A program made the position numbers and the translations under genes. The notes beneath the pieces were generated by a model that was not told where the DNA came from, searched no databases, and was given only the letters and a program-made list of their open reading frames with translations. From Nocardia ninae NBRC 108245 (GTDB lineage: Bacteria > Actinomycetota > Actinomycetes > Mycobacteriales > Mycobacteriaceae): a stretch of DNA of 64,000 bases. This document shows, one piece after another, positions 30,122 to 38,577 of this stretch; positions within the stretch are counted from its first letter, which is position 1; each line of letters opens with the position of its first letter. The stretch is from contig NZ_BJXA01000027.1 in assembly GCF_007990755.1 (NCBI RefSeq), forward strand, positions 1-64,000, read 5' to 3'.

Positions 30122-31537
30122 GTGGTTGTCGACACTGTTCGGGAGGAACAGGCGCTGCGTCAGGTGACGGAGCGTTTGGTCGAAAACTTCGGCGGCACTT
30201 ACTCTGCGGAGCACATCGAGGCGGCGGTGGCCGCGGCGCGGCGGCGGTTCGCGGGGCATCCGGTGCGGACGTTCATTCCGATCCTGGTGGAGCGGTATGT
30301 TCGCCGGCAATTGGCGGCCACAGGGGAGGTGGCGGAGGCTGTCGTCGGGCCCGAGACGGGGCGGACGCGCAAGCCTAAGCACCAGGCGGGGGACGGTGGG
30401 CTGCCGGAGACGATTCAGGAAACATGGTCCGCGAGTAAGCGTTTCGCTCCGGCAGCGGTCGCGGCCGTGATCGCGGCGCTGGTGGTGGTGACCGTGGTCG
30501 CGCTGGCGCTGGCGGTGCGTCAGCCCGGCGGCGCACCGAATACGGCGACGCCGGTGGCGCCGATCACGGTGGTGCGTGGCGTGGTCGGGTCGGAGAAGAT
30601 GGCGTTCTTCCAGGACCCGAAGGTGGTCGACGCGCTGGCGCGCCACGGGGTGAAGGTGGAGGCCGAACCGGCGGGGTCGCGGCAGATCGCGACGTCGATC
30701 GATCTCGCAAAGTACGACTTCGCGTTTCCGTCGAGCGAGCAGGCCGCAGAGCGAATCCAGCGGCAGCGCAACGTGACTGCGAAGTACATCCCGTTCTCGT
30801 CACCGATGGTGATCGCCACGTTCACCCCGATCGCCGACCTGCTCGCGAAGGCGGGCGTGGTGCACCAGGGTGCGGTGTCGACCTTCGACATGGGTCCTTA
30901 CCTGCGCATGGTCGGCAACAACACGCGGTGGGACCAACTCGACGACAACACCACGTATCCGGTGCGCAAGAACGTGCTGATCTCCACGACCGACCCGCGC
31001 AGCTCCAACTCCGCCGCCATGTACCTGGCGATCGCCGGCTACGTGGCGAACAGCAACACCATCGTGCAGGGGTCGGACGCCGAGCAGAACATTCTGCCCA
31101 CGGTGGCAAGGCTTTTCGTCGGCCAGGGCTACACCCAGAGCAGCAGCGAAGGCCCGTTCGACGCCTATCTCGCGACCGGAATCGGACCGACTCCGATGGT
31201 GTGGATCTACGAGTCGCAGTACGTGGACGCGAGTGTGCGCGGCCAGATCAAGCCGGACATGACGATGTTGTACCCGTCGCCGACCATTCTGTCCCGGCAC
31301 ACCCTGGTGCCGTTCGGCGACTCGGGCGACCGGCTCGGCCGCCTGCTGTCCACCGACCCGGACCTGCAACGCCTCGCCGCCGAGCACGGCTTCCGCACCG
31401 GCGCGGCCGACCAGTTCGCCGAAGTGACGGCCGCGCACAACATCCCGGTCGCCAAGGACGTGCTCGATGTGATCACCACCCCCACCTACGACACCCTGGA
31501 ACGGCTGCTCGACGGAGTCACCAAGTCCTACAACTGA
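30122..31537 (+). CDS. membrane-anchored substrate-binding-like protein with N-terminal three-helix domain
   Basis: 471 residues from GTG 30122, which has AGGAG 5 nt upstream; the longer frame to 29975 is G-rich leader. Residues 1-70 form a three-helix bundle (TERLVENFGGTYSAEHIEAA) of the type usually found as a small separate dimerisation protein. A cytoplasmic linker and one membrane helix (residues about 115-140) follow. The remaining 330 residues are an extracytoplasmic periplasmic-binding-protein-like domain. No transporter genes are adjacent, so it may sense a ligand and transmit to the inside rather than import. Confidence 0.65.
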   Translation: MVVDTVREEQALRQVTERLVENFGGTYSAEHIEAAVAAARRRFAGHPVRTFIPILVERYVRRQLAATGEVAEAVVGPETGRTRKPKHQAGDGGLPETIQETWSASKRFAPAAVAAVIAALVVVTVVALALAVRQPGGAPNTATPVAPITVVRGVVGSEKMAFFQDPKVVDALARHGVKVEAEPAGSRQIATSIDLAKYDFAFPSSEQAAERIQRQRNVTAKYIPFSSPMVIATFTPIADLLAKAGVVHQGAVSTFDMGPYLRMVGNNTRWDQLDDNTTYPVRKNVLISTTDPRSSNSAAMYLAIAGYVANSNTIVQGSDAEQNILPTVARLFVGQGYTQSSSEGPFDAYLATGIGPTPMVWIYESQYVDASVRGQIKPDMTMLYPSPTILSRHTLVPFGDSGDRLGRLLSTDPDLQRLAAEHGFRTGAADQFAEVTAAHNIPVAKDVLDVITTPTYDTLERLLDGVTKSYN

Positions 31538-31586
31538 TCTGACCTGCCCCGAAACCCCATGCCGGACAACCAGTACCAAGCGTCCC

Positions 31587-31611
31587 GTTTCGGAGGAGAA
31601 GATCAGGGCAT
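31587..31611 (+). promoter_or_regulatory. SigF-like promoter of the UsfY-like gene
   Basis: GTTT (31587-31590), a 15-bp spacer, and GGGCAT (31606-31611) closely match the actinobacterial SigF consensus. The start codon is 55 bp downstream. Confidence 0.6.
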
Positions 31612-31666
31612 CCCTGTCGCATCAGATACCGGCCGACCAGCCGGTATCGCGGCGTGAGGTAGCAGC

Positions 31667-32002
31667 ATGACAGTGGATGGCCCGTACGAGATTCCCCCGC
31701 TCGACGACGCGGCGGACATCTCCCGGACGACGGCGCCGCAGCCGGGCGAGACATTGGCCGATACCAGGAACTGGGCCGGCTTCGGCTTGTTGTTCATCGG
31801 CGTGCTGCTCGCCGTCGCCGCAGCTGTGGTGGCGCTGTGGGGTTTCGGCGCGGCGGCCCTGGTCGTCACGATCTTCGCCGTGGTGACGGTGCTCGCGGGC
31901 GTGGCACTGGTGGCCGTCGAGCAGGTACGTCGGCGCGCCCGCAACACCGCGGCGCCGGAGGAGGCGCCCGCCTGGCAGGCAGTCGCCCCGCCGGGTTCCT
32001 GA
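31667..32002 (+). CDS. UsfY-like small membrane protein
   Basis: 111 residues with two membrane helices (GFGLLFIGVLLAVAAAVVAL and LVVTIFAVVTVLAGVALVAV), an acidic N-terminus and a basic end. The RTT-P-GE-L-D motif before the first helix and the E-RRR after the second resemble mycobacterial UsfY, a SigF-linked protein of unknown function. The SigF-like promoter directly upstream supports the assignment. In mycobacteria usfY lies beside sigF; here it does not. Confidence 0.6.
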   Translation: MTVDGPYEIPPLDDAADISRTTAPQPGETLADTRNWAGFGLLFIGVLLAVAAAVVALWGFGAAALVVTIFAVVTVLAGVALVAVEQVRRRARNTAAPEEAPAWQAVAPPGS

Positions 32003-32006
32003 GCCT

Positions 32007-32222
32007 GGTCACTCCATTCCCATTACAGGCGCGGCGATCTGCGACGCCATCGCCGAACAGGCTGGTGCCGAACGCGCGGTGTGCCCCGGTATGGGTCACC
32101 TCGTGCCCGACACCGGCGAGCCGTTCAACGCCCTGCTGGAGAAGTTCTTCGATCGGGCTCAGCCGGGCGCAGGGGGCGGTCGCGCCCGAGATGCCTACGG
32201 CCTATCGCACCGAGCCCGATGA
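32007..32222 (+). pseudogene. remnant of an alpha/beta hydrolase C-terminus
   Basis: The frame ending at TGA 32220-32222 reads like the last 45 residues of an alpha/beta hydrolase: AAICDAIAEQAGAERAVC, then PGMGHLVPDTGEPFNALLEK, including the catalytic His in GMGH. There is no start codon and no upstream hydrolase, since the UsfY-like gene ends at 32002 in a different frame. The final 20 residues after FFDRA look unlike the family. It is read as the leftover of a deleted gene. Confidence 0.6.
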
Positions 32223-32249
32223 AAAGCCCGGTGCGATAGGCCGATCCGA

Positions 32250-32870
32250 TCAGGACTGGCCGAGCATGCCCCGCATCGTGTCGATTTCGGCACGCTGGCT
32301 ATCGATGATGCTGCGGGCCAAGGCCTTCGACTCATCGTTCGTGCCCTGGGCGAGCTCGGTCTCGGCCATGGTGACCGCGCCGGTGTGGTGCTCGATCATC
32401 ATGGTGAGCCACTGGCGGTCGAAGTCCGGGCCGGACGCGGCCTGCAGGGCGTGCATCTGATCGGGGTTCATCATGCCCGGCATGGTGTGGCCGCCGTGGC
32501 CGCCACCCGTGGTCGGGGCGGGCTTGCCGAAGCTTTGCAGCAGCGTGGTGATCTGCTGCATCTCCGGCGCCTGGGCCTGCTCCACCTTGGCGGCCAGCGC
32601 CAGCAACTGCTGGTTCTGGCTGTGGCTCGGCACCAACTTCGCCATGTCGACCGCCTGCGCGTGATGCGGGTACATCATCTGCAAGAAGGTGACGTCGGCG
32701 TCGTTGAAGTCGGTGCGGGCCGCCGGTGCGCTCGACGCGGCGGGCGCGCTCGACGTGCTGTGCTGCATGCCGGACATGTCGTCGTTGTCGCTACAACCAG
32801 CGAGGACGAGGGCGGCGGCAGCGGTGCTCGCGGCGAGGACGGTGCTGATTCGGGTACGGCTGATGACCAT
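32250..32870 (-). CDS. DUF305 lipoprotein
   Basis: 206 residues from ATG 32870. The N-terminus is a lipoprotein signal with lipobox LAGC. The mature protein has two DUF305 half-repeats, FLQMMYPHHAQAVDMA and LTMMIEHHTGAVTMAE, with paired His and many Met, joined by a His/Gly/Met-rich loop (GGGHGGHTMPGMM). Such proteins lie on the outer face and are suspected of binding metal, often copper. The gene follows DUF6153 by 84 bp, a frequent pairing in actinobacteria. Confidence 0.85.
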   Translation of the reverse strand: MVISRTRISTVLAASTAAAALVLAGCSDNDDMSGMQHSTSSAPAASSAPAARTDFNDADVTFLQMMYPHHAQAVDMAKLVPSHSQNQQLLALAAKVEQAQAPEMQQITTLLQSFGKPAPTTGGGHGGHTMPGMMNPDQMHALQAASGPDFDRQWLTMMIEHHTGAVTMAETELAQGTNDESKALARSIIDSQRAEIDTMRGMLGQS

Positions 32871-32954
32871 GGTTGTGCTCCTTGGGAATTGCGCGTGACT
32901 GGGTTTCGGGCAGGGCAACGCCGACGACCGTCGAAAACGGTCGCCGCAGAGCTG

Positions 32955-33518
32955 TCAGATCCGCAGAATCGACAATTCGGCCAGGGTGAGCACGGTCCAC
33001 GGCGGTGACCGCTCCCGCCGTGGTCGCCGATGACGCAGCCGCGCAACGTCGTTGCCCGGCCGCTCGAGAGCCATCCGGTACAGCAGCACCAGTGCGAACA
33101 GCAGTGCCGCAGCGGCGAGGATGAACACACAACCGTGCATCCCGCCGTGGGTGCCGCCGCATCCGTCATCCGCGCAATCCATATCCGGCGCAGTGTGTTC
33201 GGTGCGGGATGCGCCCACCGGCTGGGCGACGGCCGGCATCGCGGTGAGGTCGGTGGCTTGGTCGTGACCGTGGTCGACCGCGTCGTGCCGGTCGGCGAAC
33301 ACCACGGTCGCCATCGGTTCGGCGGGCATCGCCACCGCAGGCAGTTGACCGGTACGGCTCTCACTCGCCCTCGAGTCATGGTCGAAGCCGGCCGCACCGG
33401 CGTGACTCGGCATCGCGAACACCACCGCATGCATGATGACGATCCCGGCGAGCAGCACCAGCACACCGAGCGCCCGGGCGAGCCCGGTGACGCGGAGTGC
33501 GGAGTGCCGTTCGACCAC
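32955..33518 (-). CDS. DUF6153 family membrane protein
   Basis: 187 residues from GTG 33518, preceded by TACACT at 6 nt, so leaderless. Two membrane helices (ALGVLVLLAGIVIMHAVVFA and CVFILAAAALLFALVLLY) enclose an external loop ending in a Cys/His/Gly cluster (DCADDGCGGTHGGMHGC), a likely metal-binding site. It is the usual partner of the DUF305 protein encoded downstream. The C-terminal Arg-rich part faces the cytoplasm. Confidence 0.75.
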   Translation of the reverse strand: MVERHSALRVTGLARALGVLVLLAGIVIMHAVVFAMPSHAGAAGFDHDSRASESRTGQLPAVAMPAEPMATVVFADRHDAVDHGHDQATDLTAMPAVAQPVGASRTEHTAPDMDCADDGCGGTHGGMHGCVFILAAAALLFALVLLYRMALERPGNDVARLRHRRPRRERSPPWTVLTLAELSILRI

Positions 33519-33576
33519 GCGGCCAGTGTAATGACGGCGGCCCGGTGGATGGCAATACCCCCTGGCGGTACGGGTA

Positions 33577-34155
33577 CTACTGGCTGGCGACGTCGATGAC
33601 CAGCCGGGTCGGGTTGGTCAGCGTGGTGACCGCGAACCCGGGCCGGTCGCCGTTGATGCCGATGAACGACTGCGTGGTGCCCTCGAACACGGTGGTCCGA
33701 TAGACCCCCGCGATGCCGGGCGCGCTCGGTTCGGTCGCGGGATCGGGTCCTGCGTACGGCGTCTCGGCGCTGTCGAACGGGTACGCCGAGCCGAGGATCT
33801 GCACCTCGAGGATCGACTTGCCTGCCACCTCGATCGGCTTGCCGCTGCCGTCCTGCACGGCGCGGTCGGTGTACTGCACGATCCAGCCGGGGGTGCCGTT
33901 GCCGCCGAGGTCGTAGACCACGCGATCGAAGCCGGGCTGGTGGCCGATCCGAATGCCGGTGACGGTCAGGCCCGCGTCGCCGGACGCCGTGCCCCGTTTG
34001 GGTGTGGTGTCGCGCGGGGCGGTCGGCGCTTCGGCCAGGGTGCCCGTGGTGGAGGTGCTCGGCGTAGTCGTGTTCGCGGTGGTTCCGGCGTCGTCGCCGC
34101 AGCCCGCGAGCAATGCCGTCACCGCGACGATGGTCAACACCATCCTGTTACGCAT
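33577..34155 (-). CDS. AMIN-like domain lipoprotein
   Basis: 192 residues from ATG 34155. The lipoprotein signal ends at LLAGC (Cys19-20 region), followed by a Thr/Ser-rich linker and a beta-rich domain of about 120 residues (GHQPGFDRVVYDLGG and NPTRLVIDVA) that matches the actinobacterial AMIN-like domain, related to N-terminal targeting domains of cell-wall amidases. It probably binds the cell envelope; no catalytic domain is present. It is the first of three codirectional exported-protein genes. Confidence 0.78.
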   Translation of the reverse strand: MRNRMVLTIVAVTALLAGCGDDAGTTANTTTPSTSTTGTLAEAPTAPRDTTPKRGTASGDAGLTVTGIRIGHQPGFDRVVYDLGGNGTPGWIVQYTDRAVQDGSGKPIEVAGKSILEVQILGSAYPFDSAETPYAGPDPATEPSAPGIAGVYRTTVFEGTTQSFIGINGDRPGFAVTTLTNPTRLVIDVASQ

Positions 34156-34319
34156 GGGGCTGATGGTAAACGGCGGGCGGGGCGTCGCGTGGGATTTGCG
34201 GGTTTCTCGATGTTTGCCGTCGGATCGTCCCCCGGGTGAACCGGTCGCGGGCCTGCCTCGTAGTTGTGGGTGACCGGACGCGAATCGCGCGTCATCGATC
34301 GATCCGGAGGATCTGAAAA

Positions 34320-34925
34320 ATGCTGTCGACCAAGCACTTCCAGCGAGCCGCGTGGCCATTCGCCGCTGCCTCGGTGATTCTCGCCGGTTTGCTCACTGGG
34401 TGCGGAACCGCCGACCCGGCGAAGCCCGAGGCGTCGGCGGCGCCGACCCCGGCGGTGTCGGCCTCGGCCACGGCTGCGGCCGGTGCGCCGCAGAACCAGG
34501 TGCCGGCCAAGACGCAGGACTGGCTGAAGATCTACAGCGGAACGGCGCCGACCGGCACGAATGCCGTGCAACTGCGCCTCGCTGACAATAGCGCTGTCGG
34601 ACAGTACGTTACGGCCGCCGACCGCGCGCTGTACCGGTTCGACAAGGACACCGCGAAGCCACCCACCTCGACGTGCGCGGGTGATTGTGCCGCGAAATGG
34701 CCGCCGCTGATCGCGCAGCGCGGGCAGGCCGTGTACGCGGCGGGCGTCGATCCGCAGCTCGTCGGATTCATCGAACGTGCTGATGGCGCATGCCAAATCA
34801 CCATCGCGGGGTGGCCGGTCTACTTCTTCGCCAAGGACACGAAGCCGGGCGAGTTGCTCGGGCAAGGCGTCGGTGGGGTCTGGCACGCGGTGACCGCGAT
34901 GGGTGGCAAGGCGGGTGTCAACTGA
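34320..34925 (+). CDS. lipoprotein with Y-X4-D repeats (PF03640 type)
   Basis: 201 residues; ATG 34320 has GGAGG at 9 nt. The lipobox LLTGC is followed by an Ala/Pro/Thr linker. The mature part has two repeats, ALYRFDKDTAKPPTSTC and PVYFFAKDTKPGELLGQG, each with the aromatic-x3-4-D motif of the secreted Lipoprotein_15 repeat, and GDCAAKWPPL between them. Members are envelope proteins of unknown function; a heme or redox role has been proposed for some. It is divergent from the AMIN-like gene. Confidence 0.82.
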   Translation: MLSTKHFQRAAWPFAAASVILAGLLTGCGTADPAKPEASAAPTPAVSASATAAAGAPQNQVPAKTQDWLKIYSGTAPTGTNAVQLRLADNSAVGQYVTAADRALYRFDKDTAKPPTSTCAGDCAAKWPPLIAQRGQAVYAAGVDPQLVGFIERADGACQITIAGWPVYFFAKDTKPGELLGQGVGGVWHAVTAMGGKAGVN

Positions 34926-35042
34926 CCGGACCCGGTGTGCCGCTGGGCTTTCCAGTCGATCGGCCGGAGCCTGCGGGGCACGCCGGAACCGGTTTGCCGG
35001 GGCCGATGTGACGTTGGGGCAACGATCTAGCACACTTGAGGC

Positions 35043-36194
35043 GTGGCAGCCATCGAGGACGTTCTGAGCCGACTGCGGCGGTATCCAGATGTGGAGGCGT
35101 TAAACCTCTACGCTGTAGATGCCGCCGATCGGCTGATCCTGGATGTCGCCGACGAGGCGCTCGCCAGCACTGATAGCGGAAAGATAGCCATAGTCGGCGA
35201 CGCATACGGCGCGCTGACCATCGGCGCGGTGACTGCTCACGACCTGCGCGGGGTCCGCGTGCACCAGGATCTGCTCACCGGCGAACTCGCCCTGGCCAAC
35301 AATGCCCGCGCGCTCGGCCTCAGCGACCGCTACACCGCGTATCCGCTCGGCCGCGAGCTGCTCGCCGATGTCCGGGTGGTGCTGCTGCGGCTGCCGCGGG
35401 CGCTGGCCGGGCTGACCGAGGTCGCCGACGCCATCGCGCGCTACGCCGATCCCGAGGTGGTAGTGGTCGCGGGCGGCCGGGACAAGTATCTGACGAAGTC
35501 GATGAACGACGTGCTGGCGCAGTCGTTTTCCGAGGTCCGGGCCAGCCGTGGCCGGCAGAAATCGCGCACCCTGCTGGTCAGTGGGCCGAAGCCGGTCGGT
35601 GACCCGCCGTTCCCGGTGCGCGACCGGCTCGATGACCTCGATCTCGACGTGGTCGCGCACGGTGCCGCCTTCTCCGGCGCCCGGCTCGACATCGGCACCC
35701 GGTTCCTGCTGGAGCACCTCAAGTGGATGAAACCCGATGCGCGCGAAGCGATCGACCTCGGGTGCGGCACCGGGATACTGGCCGTAAAGCTGGCCAAGGC
35801 CCGGCCCGCCCTCAAGGTGCTCGGCACCGATCAGTCGGCGGCCGCGGTGGCCTCGGCCAGGGCGACGGTGGCGGTCAACGGGGTAGCGGACCGCGTGACG
35901 GTGGTGCGTGACGACGCGATGTCCTCGGCCGCCGACAACAGCGCCGACCTGGTGCTGTGCAATCCGCCCTTCCACGTCGGCGCCGCCGTGCACACCGGGT
36001 CGGCGATCAAGATGTTCGCCGAGACCGGCCGCGTGCTGCGGCCCGGTGGCGAGCTGTGGACGGTGTTCAATTCGCATCTGAATTACCGTGGCGTGATCGA
36101 GCGCATGGTCGGGCGCACCGAGGTAGTCGGTCGCAACCGCAAATTCACGGTCACTCGATCCGTGCGTGGCCTACACGACGCGCAGCAGCGGTAG
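35043..36194 (+). CDS. RsmC/RlmG-like class I SAM-dependent methyltransferase
   Basis: 383 residues in two parts. The N-terminal 190 residues are a degenerate methyltransferase-like domain, and the C-terminal half is catalytic, with EAIDLGCGTGILAVKLAKA (SAM motif I) and the N-methyltransferase motif CNPPFH. This two-domain layout and NPPFH are typical of RsmC and RlmG, which methylate guanine N2 in 16S or 23S rRNA. GTG 35043 follows a CACACT box at 6 nt. Which rRNA position it modifies cannot be told. Confidence 0.85.
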   Translation: MAAIEDVLSRLRRYPDVEALNLYAVDAADRLILDVADEALASTDSGKIAIVGDAYGALTIGAVTAHDLRGVRVHQDLLTGELALANNARALGLSDRYTAYPLGRELLADVRVVLLRLPRALAGLTEVADAIARYADPEVVVVAGGRDKYLTKSMNDVLAQSFSEVRASRGRQKSRTLLVSGPKPVGDPPFPVRDRLDDLDLDVVAHGAAFSGARLDIGTRFLLEHLKWMKPDAREAIDLGCGTGILAVKLAKARPALKVLGTDQSAAAVASARATVAVNGVADRVTVVRDDAMSSAADNSADLVLCNPPFHVGAAVHTGSAIKMFAETGRVLRPGGELWTVFNSHLNYRGVIERMVGRTEVVGRNRKFTVTRSVRGLHDAQQR

Positions 36195-36321
36195 AGTCCG
36201 TTTTGTCCGCCTGCGCGCTGTCCTTATCGGGAACTAGCGCCGGGCAGTAAACGTTGTACCCAGCAGTTGGATATCGAGCGCGAGCTCGACGAACAGCGGC
36301 AACGACCAGAAAGGGACGCAG

Positions 36322-37185
36322 GTGCGTAGCACAAGCAATCCGGTTTTCCGAAACTTGCCCAAGCAAGAGGGCAATGGCTACGCCAACTTCGGCTCAGGCG
36401 TGGCCGGGGCGGGCCAGTTGGGTCAGCAGTTCGGTAATCAGTACGGACAGCAGTACCAGCAGCCGCAGCCGTACCAGCAGGCGCCGGGCACCACCCGGGC
36501 GATGACCATCGACGACGTGGTGACCAAGACCGCCATCACGCTGGGTGTGCTCGCACTGTCGGCCATCGTCTCCTACGGCTTCAGCAACGCGGACCCCTCG
36601 CTGGCGAAGTGGTTCGTCATCGGCGGTGGCCTGATCGGCCTGGTGCTCGTCCTCGTCGCGACCTTCGCGAACAAGATGGACAACCCGGCTCTGGTGCTCT
36701 CCTACGCGGTGTTCGAGGGCTTGTTCGTCGGCGCGCTGTCGTTCATGTTCACCGACATCAGCTTCGGCGGGGCCGGCGGCAGCGGGATGATCGCGCAGGC
36801 GGTGCTGGGCACCTTCGGCGTCTTCGCGGGCATGCTCGTCGTCTACAAGACCGGTGCCATCCGCGTCACGCCGCGCTTCACCCGGATGATCGTCGGCGCC
36901 ATGATCGGCGTGCTGGTCCTGGTGATCGGCAACCTGGTGGCCGGCTTCTTCATCTCCGGCGGCCTCGGCCTGCGCGACGGTGGCCCGATCGCCATCATCT
37001 TCAGCCTGGTGGTCATCGCGATCGCCGCGTTCAGCTTCCTGCTCGACTTCGACGCCGCCGATCAGCTGATCCGCGCTCAGGCGCCGGAGAAGGCGGCCTG
37101 GGGCGTCGCCCTCGGCCTGACCGTCACCCTGGTCTGGCTGTACGTCGAGATCCTGCGCCTGCTGAGCTACTTCAACAACGACTAG
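36322..37185 (+). CDS. Bax inhibitor-1/YccA family membrane protein
   Basis: 287 residues from GTG 36322 (AGAAAGGGA upstream). The N-terminal 55 residues are hydrophilic and Gln/Tyr-rich (low complexity), followed by seven membrane helices and a short tail. The length and the Asp-containing DFDAADQLI loop fit the actinobacterial Bax1-I family, thought to act as pH-sensitive calcium-leak channels. It stands alone and ends before two strong hairpins that separate it from the thiolase. Confidence 0.88.
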   Translation: MRSTSNPVFRNLPKQEGNGYANFGSGVAGAGQLGQQFGNQYGQQYQQPQPYQQAPGTTRAMTIDDVVTKTAITLGVLALSAIVSYGFSNADPSLAKWFVIGGGLIGLVLVLVATFANKMDNPALVLSYAVFEGLFVGALSFMFTDISFGGAGGSGMIAQAVLGTFGVFAGMLVVYKTGAIRVTPRFTRMIVGAMIGVLVLVIGNLVAGFFISGGLGLRDGGPIAIIFSLVVIAIAAFSFLLDFDAADQLIRAQAPEKAAWGVALGLTVTLVWLYVEILRLLSYFNND

Positions 37186-37215
37186 TACCAAGCGGTTTCG
37201 ACCGCCTGAGCTGAC

Positions 37216-37249
37216 AACGGGTGGTTGCCGGAAACGGCAACCACCCGTT
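37216..37249 (+). terminator. terminator of the BI-1 gene
   Basis: A 15-bp perfect stem (37216-37230 with 37235-37249) closed by GAAA and followed by TTTG. It is the best terminator in the window. Confidence 0.92.
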
Positions 37250-37261
37250 TGCGTCCTGAGA

Positions 37262-37303
37262 CAGATGAGGGCGGTCATCCGCTTGCATGACCGCCCTCAT
37301 CTG
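37262..37303 (-). terminator. terminator of the thiolase gene
   Basis: A 17-bp perfect stem (37262-37278 with 37287-37303) and an 8-nt loop, 14 bp beyond the thiolase stop codon. Together with the preceding hairpin it insulates the two convergent genes. Confidence 0.88.
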
Positions 37304-37316
37304 CGTGCTAGCTATC

Positions 37317-38537
37317 TCAGCTCAGGCGCTCGATGACCATCGCCATACCCTGGCCGCCGCCGACGCACATGGTCTCCAGACCGAACTGCTTGTCGTGGGT
37401 CTGCAGGTTGTTGATCAGCGTGGTGGTGATGCGGGCACCGGTCATGCCGAACGGGTGGCCCAGCGCGATGGCGCCACCGGAGACGTTCAGCTTGTCCTCA
37501 TCGATCTTCAGCTCGCGGGCCGAGCCGAGCACCTGCACCGCGAACGCCTCGTTGATCTCGACCAGGTCGATATCGTCGATCGACTTGCCGGCCAAGGCGA
37601 GTGCGCGCTTGCACGCCTCGATCGGGCCGAGGCCCATGATCTCGGGGGACAGACCCGAGACGCCGGTGGATACGATGCGGGCCAGCGGGGTCAGGCCGAG
37701 TTCCTTGGCCTTGGTGTCGCTCATGATGACCAGCGCGGCGGCGCCGTCGTTGAGCGGACAGCAGTTGCCGGCGGTGATCGTGCCGTCGGGGCGGAAGACC
37801 GGCTTCAGCTTGCTGACCGCCTCGTAGGTGACGCCGGCGCGCGGGCCGTCGTCCTTGGACACGACGGAGCCGTCGGGCAGCGTGACCGGGGTGATCTCGC
37901 GCTCGAAGAAGCCGTTCTTGATGGCTTCCTCGGCCCGGTTCTGCGACCGGACGCCCCAGTGGTCCTGCTCCTCGCGGGTGATCCCGGTGAAGCCCGCGAC
38001 GTTCTCCGCGGTCTGGCCCATCGCGATGTAGGCATCGGGGATGAGGCCGTCTTCGCGCGGGTCGTGCCAGACGCCCGCGCCGCCCTCGGCGGTCTTCGCG
38101 GTGCGCGCCTGCGCGTCGGCGAAGAGCGGGTTCTGGGTGTTCGGCCAGCTGTCGGCGGAGCCGTTCTTGTACCGGGACACCGTCTCGACGCCCGCGGAGA
38201 TGAAGACGTCGCCCTCGCCCGCCTTGATCGCGTGGAAGGCCATCCGGGTGGACTGCAGCGACGACGCGCAGTAGCGGTGCACGGTGGTGCCGGGCACCAG
38301 GTCGTAGCCGAGCTGGACCGCGACGATCCGGGCCATGTTGAAGCCGGACTCGCCACCGGGGGAACCGCAGCCGAGGATCAGGTCATCGATCTGGTTGGGG
38401 TCCAGGGCGGGTACCTTGTCGAGCGCCGCGCGGACGATCTGGGTGGTCAAATCGTCGGGCCGCATGTCGACCAGCGATCCCTTGGCCGCCCGGCCGATGG
38501 GGGAGCGGGCGGTCGAGACGATGACAGCCTCAGGCAT
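37317..38537 (-). CDS. fadA: acetyl-CoA C-acyltransferase (thiolase)
   Basis: 406 residues. A thiolase that condenses or cleaves acyl-CoA in beta-oxidation. The acylated Cys90 lies in HRYCASSLQ, the later NEAFAVQ and GGAIALGHPFGMTGAR motifs supply His, and the final Cys is in MCVGGGQG, so all catalytic residues are present. The neighbour upstream on the same strand is the SGNH hydrolase, as for the M. tuberculosis Rv1074c (fadA3)/Rv1075c pair. Confidence 0.93.
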   Translation of the reverse strand: MPEAVIVSTARSPIGRAAKGSLVDMRPDDLTTQIVRAALDKVPALDPNQIDDLILGCGSPGGESGFNMARIVAVQLGYDLVPGTTVHRYCASSLQSTRMAFHAIKAGEGDVFISAGVETVSRYKNGSADSWPNTQNPLFADAQARTAKTAEGGAGVWHDPREDGLIPDAYIAMGQTAENVAGFTGITREEQDHWGVRSQNRAEEAIKNGFFEREITPVTLPDGSVVSKDDGPRAGVTYEAVSKLKPVFRPDGTITAGNCCPLNDGAAALVIMSDTKAKELGLTPLARIVSTGVSGLSPEIMGLGPIEACKRALALAGKSIDDIDLVEINEAFAVQVLGSARELKIDEDKLNVSGGAIALGHPFGMTGARITTTLINNLQTHDKQFGLETMCVGGGQGMAMVIERLS

Positions 38538-38577
38538 GAGGACTCCTTTGTCTGAAGGAACGTGCGAACCGCGGTTG

